From assembly GCA_900767075.1 (NCBI GenBank), contig CAAFXX010000490.1:1-10396 (forward strand): a DNA stretch of 10,396 bases, read 5' to 3'. The position numbers and the translations under genes were made by a program. Shown here piece by piece: positions 6,616 through 10,396 of this stretch; position 1 is the first letter of the stretch, and the number at the start of each line of letters is the position of its first letter. The notes beneath the pieces were generated by a model. It made no database searches and was not told the origin of the DNA. It saw only the letters and a program-made list of their open reading frames with translations. This stretch comes from Bacteroidales bacterium (lineage in GTDB: Bacteria > Bacteroidota > Bacteroidia > Bacteroidales > Muribaculaceae).

Positions 6616-8510
6616 TCGTCACCTCCTTTCGGTTCTGCAGCGAAAAGACCGCCGATTTCTTCTTCGTCAGTTCCGGCGAGTGCATCTTCTTCCTCCGTCA
6701 GCTCAATCGGTTTCTGTCTGAGCTTGGGAAGAATACGTTTGTAAGTGTTGTAGATAGCCTGTGGCAGGGCGCATAGTTCGACCTTTTCGTTGACAGGTTC
6801 AAAACTTGCCTCCCACGGGTCTTCGCTGGGCGAGAAAACATATACCTTGATTTTCGACTCAGTTTCTACCGTTCCTATCATCTTGACTATTTCATCGACA
6901 TAACGCTCGTCATAGATAATGAGCATCTTCTTGTCGCCATGCTCGAAGTAACGATAGATGTTTTTATAGGTTGGCAGACCTGCAAAAGTCTTCCGTTCTG
7001 TATAAAGGTTTTCCTTGATGCAGAGCATATCGGTCGAGAGGTTTACAATGCGACGCATATTTTTTGTGGAGCGACTGCGGCCCACAAAATCCGTGCGATA
7101 GTAGCGGAAATTGTTGTTGTACAGACCTTTCTCCCTACCATATCCTTTAATTACATTACGTAATCGTATATAAGTAACTTCCTCGCAAATATTACTCTCA
7201 TTATTGGTGACGGAAATAGATTGTCGATGGCCGCCATCTTCAGAATTTTGCAGCATTACTGCATGAGCCGTCGAGCCAGAACCAGCAAAAAAATCTAAAA
7301 CAATAGCATTTTTATTGCTATGATAAGCAATAAACTGTTTTAGCATTTTAACAGGTTTTTTACCACTTCCAAAAGGGACACCTCCTTCATGACGTATATT
7401 TCCGAAATCAGGAGCAAAATCAAAAACAGTTAAGATAGGTAACTCTCGTTTAGGAGCATTACCTGCTTTGAATAAGGCTACATTTTCGAGCGGAACGCCG
7501 CTATACATTTTACCTTTAGTTGCAGTTGCTTTTTTGGGGCCAGTGTAATATCGATATCCAAGACCATCTTCACCCCTACCCAAGACTTTATATAAGCAGC
7601 CTAATCCATCAATCTTTATACGGGGTTCTACTATGGTTTGGAATACTTTTCCATAACTCATAGTTGTATAAATACTTCCTGTAATCCAAGTTTCTTTCAG
7701 ACCATCAAGATTTCCCTCGCCTTCACTTATAGACCATTCACCAGGTTTGAATACCACTACTTCCTGATTCCCTACATGAAAATGTGTGCCAGAATTAAGC
7801 TCTTTAATGTTGTAACAGAACTTTTCAAGTCCATAATCAACTTTCTCCCTTACAGGTTGAAATGTCGATGAATCCTTTGCATAGAATAAAACATATTCCA
7901 TTAATGGCTTAAAAGGCTTTTCTTCATTAAGACTTTTTTCAGCATATCTTACTTGGATATGAAAACTTGTGAGGAAATTTTGATAGCCGAAAATTTCATC
8001 ACAAAGTAACTTTAGAGCAGCATACTCATTGTCATCTATAGAAATCAATATTATTCCATTGCGCGAGAGTAATCTTTTGGCTATCTTCAATCTTTTCTGC
8101 ATAAAGCAGAGCCATTTACTATGCCTAAAAGTATCTTCAGAATCTATCCATTTATCATTATACTTGAAGTCTTTGTTGCCGGTATTGTAAGGAGGATCGA
8201 TATAGATGACATCAATTTTACCTGCATGGGTATAAGCGAGAGTGGCAAGTGCTTCGAGGTTGTCGCCCTCGATAAGAATATGATTGGGAGCATCAGACCC
8301 GGCGTCGGTCAATGCTCTATTTTTGTCCTCGACCAACACAGGTAGCTTGTTACGTAGACGTTCTTCAACTTCTTCAGGTTTATCTTCCCATACAAGTCCA
8401 TATGTCTTGGATTCTCTTAGCAAACCAAGGAGAGCTGAACGTTCATCATCACTCAGCCCCTCTATGGTTTTAATCCGTTCAATCAACGCACGTCGTTCAG
8501 TCGCTTTCAT
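6612..8510 (-). CDS. Type III-like N6-adenine DNA methyltransferase (Mod)
   Basis: A 632-residue beta-class DNA adenine methyltransferase, close in length to EcoP15I Mod. Motif IV DPPYNTG is at 105-111 and the SAM-binding motif I DFFAGSGSTAHAV at 406-418; this IV-before-I order is the beta class. Residues about 185-400 between them should hold the target-recognition domain. The N-terminal helix MKATERRALIERIKTIEGLS and the acidic C-terminus (TEEEDALAGTDEEE) are helper regions, likely for contacts with Res. I chose ATG 8510 because it begins the helix and is preceded by CTCGCC as before the DndD-like gene. An in-frame ATG at 8612 would add 34 residues (MSSGTGTHSFFC...) that look non-family and pass through a T7 run. 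It is the first gene of the operon, and its stop overlaps the Res start. Its middle is strikingly AT-rich compared with both ends. Confidence 0.92.
   Translation of the reverse strand: MKATERRALIERIKTIEGLSDDERSALLGLLRESKTYGLVWEDKPEEVEERLRNKLPVLVEDKNRALTDAGSDAPNHILIEGDNLEALATLAYTHAGKIDVIYIDPPYNTGNKDFKYNDKWIDSEDTFRHSKWLCFMQKRLKIAKRLLSRNGIILISIDDNEYAALKLLCDEIFGYQNFLTSFHIQVRYAEKSLNEEKPFKPLMEYVLFYAKDSSTFQPVREKVDYGLEKFCYNIKELNSGTHFHVGNQEVVVFKPGEWSISEGEGNLDGLKETWITGSIYTTMSYGKVFQTIVEPRIKIDGLGCLYKVLGRGEDGLGYRYYTGPKKATATKGKMYSGVPLENVALFKAGNAPKRELPILTVFDFAPDFGNIRHEGGVPFGSGKKPVKMLKQFIAYHSNKNAIVLDFFAGSGSTAHAVMLQNSEDGGHRQSISVTNNESNICEEVTYIRLRNVIKGYGREKGLYNNNFRYYRTDFVGRSRSTKNMRRIVNLSTDMLCIKENLYTERKTFAGLPTYKNIYRYFEHGDKKMLIIYDERYVDEIVKMIGTVETESKIKVYVFSPSEDPWEASFEPVNEKVELCALPQAIYNTYKRILPKLRQKPIELTEEEDALAGTDEEEIGGLFAAEPKGGDE
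6619..6629 (-). promoter_or_regulatory. Perfect Shine-Dalgarno before the Res gene
   Basis: The minus strand reads AAAGGAGGTGA, fully complementary to the usual 16S rRNA tail. Six nt separate AGGAGG from the ATG at 6615. It lies inside the last codons of Mod, encoding KGG before the final DE. No other gene in this window has a comparable site, and Bacteroidota rarely use them, so it may boost Res re-initiation after Mod. Confidence 0.7.
7137..8215. other. AT-rich mosaic block inside Mod (catalytic core plus target recognition)
   Basis: Counting bases by 60-nt lines, 7141-8220 has about 36% GC, whereas 7021-7140 has about 48% and 8221-8340 about 52%. The edges are abrupt, within a line or so. 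The block corresponds to Mod residues about 99-458, from just before DPPYNTG to just after motif I. The reading frame is intact throughout. The pattern fits replacement of the specificity and catalytic core by recombination while the ends that contact Res were retained. Confidence 0.75.
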
Positions 8511-8608
8511 GGCGAGAGCGACTCTAATATGCCGCTCATTGAGTTTGTCGCCAATACCCCTCTGCGACTGGATTAAACAAAAAAAGGAGTGGGTACCTGT
8601 ACCGGAGC

Positions 8609-8655
8609 TCATTCATCTTATCTGGGAGGGTCGAATCTCCTTAGTTCATGAATGA
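8609..8655. repeat. Nested inverted repeat in the leader
   Basis: TCATTCAT (8609-8616) is a perfect inverted repeat of ATGAATGA (8648-8655). Inside it GGAG (8625-8628) faces CTCC (8637-8640) around the loop GGTCGAAT. In RNA this would be an 8-bp outer stem, internal loops and a 4-bp inner stem, ending about 100 nt before the Mod start. The alternative Mod start at 8612 lies within the left arm. It could sequester a start or act as an attenuation element. Confidence 0.4.
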
Positions 8656-8769
8656 AGTACAAATACCCACTGATATGTATGATACCCAAACCCATTCCAT
8701 GCCGATTAAGGCACAGAATGAGCCCGGATAGGTATATACATACCCGTGGACGAATACTAAGAACTTCAT
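8641..8769 (-). CDS. Possible 42-codon leader ORF (doubtful)
   Basis: An ATG at 8769 opens 42 codons (MKFLVFVHGYVYTYPGS..., ending TSFMN) to TAA at 8641-8643, upstream of Mod. The product would be hydrophobic with aromatic residues, somewhat like a leader or membrane peptide. There is no Shine-Dalgarno, and the opposite strand is also open here (8648-8731). I recognise no family. It may be fortuitous; as a leader ORF its translation could influence the downstream hairpin at 8609-8655. Confidence 0.18.
   Translation of the reverse strand: MKFLVFVHGYVYTYPGSFCALIGMEWVWVSYISVGICTSFMN
8648..8731 (+). CDS. Possible 27-codon ORF or gene relic on the plus strand (doubtful)
   Basis: ATG 8648 opens a frame beginning MNEVQIPTDMYDTQTHSMPI and ending EPG before TAG 8729-8731. 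After that stop the same frame continues open for about 31 codons (VYTYPWTNTKNFISWELK...). The residue mix looks protein-like, so this could be the worn remains of a gene interrupted by a stop. It could also be chance. It runs against the operon leader. Confidence 0.15.
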   Translation: MNEVQIPTDMYDTQTHSMPIKAQNEPG

Positions 8770-8884
8770 TTCTTGGGAACTAAAAATTTCGACCTATTTA
8801 GATAAGCCAAGAATAAAGCGCGAGTAAACGCCTTTTATTTTTTCCTCCCGCCTCGCTTCCTCTCTCGGAAGACGCACGGCGCGA

Positions 8885-8901
8885 GTCTATATGCAAAATT
8901 A
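8885..8901 (-). promoter_or_regulatory. Bacteroidetes-type promoter core for the five-gene operon
   Basis: The minus strand reads TAATTTTGCATATAGAC, with TAATTTTG matching TAnnTTTG. It is identical over 17 bp to the element before the AlbA_2 gene at 283-299. Transcription would begin near 8886. A -33 TTTG at 19-21 nt is not clear (TTTC lies closer, TTGA slightly farther). It is the only good -7 box I see upstream of the Mod gene on that strand. Confidence 0.55.
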
Positions 8902-8999
8902 GTAAAATATTCCGAAACAGCGGTCAATCAAGCCCCGGATTTTATGATTTTATGAACTTCCCCTCGCGGACAGCCCCGAAAGTAAAAATAAATGATAGT
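8902..8999. other. Non-coding spacer with a tandem 8-mer
   Basis: Between the operon promoter and the palindrome at 9000 no coding region is evident. An 8-bp unit ATTTTATG is repeated in tandem at 8939-8946 and 8947-8954, and a TTCCCCT lies at 8958-8964, related to the repeats farther right. Nothing else stands out. Confidence 0.4.
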
Positions 9000-9017
9000 T
9001 TCCCCTTATAAGGGGAA
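9000..9017. repeat. 18-bp perfect palindrome
   Basis: TTCCCCTTATAAGGGGAA is its own reverse complement, centred between 9008 and 9009. It carries AAGGGGA on both strands, a 7-mer found again at 9075-9081 and 9085-9091. It may be an operator for a dimeric regulator of the small plus-strand gene, about 85 nt upstream of its ATG, or a cruciform-forming site. Confidence 0.65.
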
Positions 9018-9033
9018 CTTTTGAGAAAATATG

Positions 9034-9081
9034 TCCTCTTCAAGGTGACAGTTTTGGAAATAATTGTCACCTTGAAGGGGA
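9034..9081. repeat. Long inverted repeat with 14-nt loop
   Basis: CTTCAAGGTGACA (9038-9050) faces TGTCACCTTGAAG (9065-9077) with no mismatch over 13 bp. It extends to 17 bp (9034-9050 with 9065-9081) with one G-T pair. The loop is 9051-9064. There is no following T run, so it is not an obvious terminator. It lies 20 nt upstream of ATG 9102 and would form a stable hairpin in a plus-strand leader RNA, or serve as a two-site operator. Confidence 0.7.
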
Positions 9082-9101
9082 TTTAAGGGGATTACCAAGT
9101 C

Positions 9102-9242
9102 ATGACCATAGAAATCAACCTTGACACCATGACCATTCAGCAATGGCGTGGATTGCAGAACCAACCGTCAGAATACCACGACAGAATTGTAAATCTGATG
9201 AAAAACAACATCCATCAAATCATGAAACGGATGTCTGCCTGA
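9102..9242 (+). CDS. Small hypothetical protein, 46 aa
   Basis: ATG 9102 to TGA 9240-9242 encodes 46 residues beginning MTIEINLDTMTIQQWRGLQN and ending KRMSA. The second half (about 22-44) looks like an amphipathic helix with basic residues; there is no membrane segment or signal. A second in-frame ATG at 9129 lies in a repeat of CATGACCAT (9101-9109 and 9128-9136), so the start is uncertain. Purine-rich GGGGATTTAAGGGGATT precedes it. It stands alone on the plus strand, convergent with the HD gene, with the two inverted repeats upstream and a hairpin downstream. I do not recognise it. That organisation favours a real small gene, but length alone cannot prove it. Confidence 0.45.
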   Translation: MTIEINLDTMTIQQWRGLQNQPSEYHDRIVNLMKNNIHQIMKRMSA

Positions 9243-9258
9243 TGTTACTGACCGCCCA

Positions 9259-9280
9259 GCCCGAGCCGTGAGGTTCGGGC
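9259..9280. terminator. GC-rich hairpin between convergent genes
   Basis: GCCCGAGCC (9259-9267) pairs with GGTTCGGGC (9272-9280) around a GTGA tetraloop, giving nine pairs with one G-T; GUGA is a GNRA loop in RNA. It lies 17 nt after the small plus-strand gene and 23 nt beyond the HD gene stop on the other strand. A T run on the plus strand appears only about 20 nt later (9301-9304), so it is a weak intrinsic terminator or simply a 3'-end stabilising hairpin. Confidence 0.5.
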
Positions 9281-9302
9281 GAGGCTTCAGCCGGTGTCAC
9301 TT

Positions 9303-9911
9303 TTATATCCAGATTTTATCAAAAATCCGGCGGAGCCGGGGTTCATCCTTTATAATCTCACGAAGAGAATTGAGCCTTTCTACATTGGGAGACTCCGGGA
9401 ACCACAGTTTCAGATAGCCTCCCTCGGCATATTTCTCATGCAGATGGTCAAGAGTGCGCTGCCAGTGTCCCTCTTTATCCAGTTCCGGATAATGGTCGAG
9501 TCCGTATTGTACCGTTCTTTCGATTATCTTCTCCGGCTCGATGTACCGGTCTCCCTCGGCGACGATCTTGCCGTAAATGCTTCGCGGTTCATGGTCTGAC
9601 GATGCCCGGTGATCTTCGACCGCCTGTCCCATAGTCTCGATTTCCTCTTGTGTAAACCACTCATGCAGGCGTTGATCTTCACGTACTATCCGTCCGGATT
9701 CAAGATGATGTGTCTTCCTGTCGATGGCAAGACCCAAATCATGAAACGCGGCAATGGCATACACCATTTCCATATTGACGACGTAATGCCGTGCAATCTC
9801 AAGGCTTTGCTTGATAACCATGCGGGCATGGTCCTCCCGGTGTGCCTTGTCGAATCCATTGTATCTGGGCAGGATTTCCCTTTCTATATATAATGTCAGT
9901 CCGGTGTTCAT
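9303..9911 (-). CDS. HD-domain phosphohydrolase family protein
   Basis: A 202-residue soluble protein of the HD superfamily, which uses paired His/Asp residues to bind metal and hydrolyse phosphate esters. Candidate metal ligands are H24 or H28 (DKAHREDHARMV), the HD doublet H57-D58 (AAFHDLGLAID), H101 (VEDHRAS) and D121 (IVAEGDRY). The order H..HD..H..D matches the family. Its C-terminus (residues 130-202) is helical and ends with basic LRRIFDKIWI. The substrate is not evident; small bacterial HD proteins of this type often act on nucleotides. ATG 9911 is followed directly by NTGLTLYIEREILPRYNG, a normal family start. It follows the phosphoesterase gene by 77 nt on the same strand, with an inverted repeat between them. 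It is probably a host gene bordering the defence operon. Confidence 0.85.
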   Translation of the reverse strand: MNTGLTLYIEREILPRYNGFDKAHREDHARMVIKQSLEIARHYVVNMEMVYAIAAFHDLGLAIDRKTHHLESGRIVREDQRLHEWFTQEEIETMGQAVEDHRASSDHEPRSIYGKIVAEGDRYIEPEKIIERTVQYGLDHYPELDKEGHWQRTLDHLHEKYAEGGYLKLWFPESPNVERLNSLREIIKDEPRLRRIFDKIWI

Positions 9912-9934
9912 TAACTTTTCTATTTGTTTTACTA

Positions 9935-9977
9935 CAACATTTCAACAAAAAATCAGAATAATTTGGTTGAGATGTTG
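9935..9977. repeat. 12-bp inverted repeat between phosphoesterase and HD genes
   Basis: CAACATTTCAAC (9935-9946) and GTTGAGATGTTG (9966-9977) are inverted copies with one imperfect position (T-G on plus, A-C on minus) and a 19-nt AT-rich loop. It sits about 12 nt after the phosphoesterase stop and about 24 nt before the HD start. It may terminate the upstream transcript or bind a regulator of the HD gene. Confidence 0.45.
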
Positions 9978-9988
9978 GGATTGACAGG

Positions 9989-10396
9989 CTATAATTCTAT
10001 GACGGCATTTCGACGGAATGACTGGTGTTCGTTCTGAAATACATAACCAAGCTGATTGCTGACACACCGGGTATTCCCGATTGTTCTGTCTATGTTGCGA
10101 TGTGAATGACCGTAAATCCAATAGTTGATACGGCTGTAGGCCATGTAATCACCAAGCTCGACAGTGAATGCACCATTGATGGAGCTATTCTTGAACTCAT
10201 CAGCCATAAGACCGAATGAGGGCACATGATGAGTGGCTACGATAATATTTTTGGCTTTGCTTTCGGATACCGCCTTTTCTATGAAATCGCGACATCTGTC
10301 GTGCTCTTCATTGAATCGTTGTGAGGACAGCCGGTGTTCACCATTTCTAATGCGTCTGAAGTCGCTGACGTAGTGCTCTGTAAGATATTCTTCCGA
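9989..10396 (-). CDS. Calcineurin-like metallophosphoesterase, C-terminal part
   Basis: The last 135 codons of a gene that enters from the right edge; the frame is open to 10396. It shows two metal-binding hallmarks of calcineurin-like phosphoesterases: a His-containing strand IIVATHHVPSF (visible residues 51-61) and GHSH (96-99) in NYWIYGHSHRN, followed by NQLGYVFQNEHQSF. The N-terminal D-x-H and GNHD motifs must lie outside the window. A shorter GTG start at 10225 would begin after the THH motif and is not credible. The family hydrolyses phosphomono- or diesters; the substrate is unknown here. It is probably a host gene upstream of the HD gene. Confidence 0.85.
   Translation of the reverse strand, partial: SEEYLTEHYVSDFRRIRNGEHRLSSQRFNEEHDRCRDFIEKAVSESKAKNIIVATHHVPSFGLMADEFKNSSINGAFTVELGDYMAYSRINYWIYGHSHRNIDRTIGNTRCVSNQLGYVFQNEHQSFRRNAVIEL

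Larger units (their letters stand above)
8554..8745. repeat. Four copies of ATACCC (GGGTAT on minus) in the operon leader
   Basis: Exact ATACCC occurs at 8554-8559, 8663-8668, 8682-8687 and 8740-8745, all in the same orientation, and a related GGTACC lies at 8592-8597. Four same-strand copies of a 6-mer in about 190 bp is far above the roughly 0.05 expected by chance. Spacings (109, 19 and 58 between starts) are irregular. It could be a protein-binding motif; it could also reflect local composition. Confidence 0.4.
8511..8884 (-). promoter_or_regulatory. Long leader of the defence operon
   Basis: If transcription starts near 8886 and Mod at 8510, about 375 nt of leader precede the first gene. 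I see no established gene in it. It contains the inverted repeat 8609-8655, an IR GGTAC-CT-GTACC (8592-8603), an IR GGTAT-ATAC-ATACC (8731-8744), a CTTCC/GGAAG hairpin (8856-8871), an 8-bp direct repeat GCGCGAGT (8818-8825 and 8879-8886), a T7 run on the minus strand (8579-8585) and short frames on both strands. No riboswitch class is recognised. Its length and structure suggest post-initiation control, but the regulator is unknown. Confidence 0.45.

Noticed and set aside
426..8510. DNA phosphorothioation (true Dnd) system
   Set aside because: No cysteine desulfurase, PAPS-reductase-like DndC or DndFGH is present; only DndD/DndE-like parts occur with a methyltransferase.
426..8510. BREX or DISARM
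   Set aside because: No PglZ, BrxL or BrxC-type protein and no DrmA/DrmB/phospholipase-D gene; the methyltransferase and helicase are type III R-M-like.
8579..8585. T7 run (minus strand) as a phase-variation tract for Mod
   Set aside because: It lies upstream of the preferred start at 8510, so slippage would not alter the protein; relevant only if translation starts at 8612.
8510..8612. A 34-residue N-terminal extension of Mod from ATG 8612
   Set aside because: The added residues are low in family character, cross a T7 run and an inverted repeat, and precede a clean start at 8510 with the same CTCGCC context as another operon gene. Kept only as an alternative.
8624..8640. A tRNA T-arm-like sequence, GGAGGGTCGAATCTCC, suggesting an integration site
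   Set aside because: The stem cannot form a proper 5-bp T-arm with a 7-nt loop, and no acceptor, D or anticodon arms are found around it.
8856..8871. CTTCC/GGAAG hairpin as an intrinsic terminator
   Set aside because: Only five base pairs and followed by an A-rich, not T-rich, tract on the minus strand.
8939..8954. Tandem ATTTTATG as start of a CRISPR or longer repeat array
   Set aside because: Only two adjacent 8-bp copies with no spacers; no repeat-spacer pattern exists anywhere in the window.

Overview
The window looks like chromosomal DNA from a gut-type Bacteroidota (Bacteroidales) genome. GC is about 50% in most genes. Two minus-strand promoters carry the Bacteroidetes -7 motif TAnnTTTG (here TAATTTTG). 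Most starts lack a Shine-Dalgarno sequence, and the AlbA_2-type protein at the left edge is of a kind I associate with this phylum. The assignment rests on style and protein character, not on a marker gene.

Layout. At 1-267 (minus) is the N-terminus of an AlbA_2/Schlafen-like ATP-binding protein with its own promoter. From 8510 down to 426 (minus) runs one compact five-gene operon: type III-like adenine methyltransferase (Mod), type III-like helicase-nuclease (Res), a 73-residue small protein, a DndD-like SMC ATPase, and a HerA-type translocase whose N-terminus resembles DndE. Gene junctions are a 4-nt overlap or gaps of 3-12 nt, so the operon should be co-transcribed from the promoter at 8885-8901 through a leader of about 370 nt. 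At 8902-9300 is a mostly non-coding stretch with strong inverted repeats and a 46-codon plus-strand reading frame. At 9303-10396 (minus) lie an HD-domain hydrolase and the C-terminal part of a calcineurin-like metallophosphoesterase, probably host genes.

How the genes may work together. Mod (DPPYNTG and DFFAGSGST motifs) plus Res (SF2 helicase with C-terminal PD-(D/E)xK nuclease) would form a methylate-self, cut-nonself pair. The DndD-like and DndE-HerA proteins resemble parts of DNA phosphorothioation and related defence systems. No cysteine desulfurase (DndA), DndC or DndFGH is present, so sulfur modification is unlikely. The most economical reading is a hybrid anti-phage system in which methylation replaces phosphorothioation as the self mark and the two extra ATPases sense, translocate on or process DNA. 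It may belong to the helicase-methylase-ATPase class of defence loci (such as Hma), but I cannot confirm that here.

The main second-look items are the hybrid operon, the DndE-HerA fusion, a degenerate ABC signature in the DndD-like ATPase, a sharp AT-rich mosaic block covering the catalytic core and target-recognition part of Mod, the long structured leader, and an identical 17-bp promoter-bearing direct repeat on both sides of the operon.
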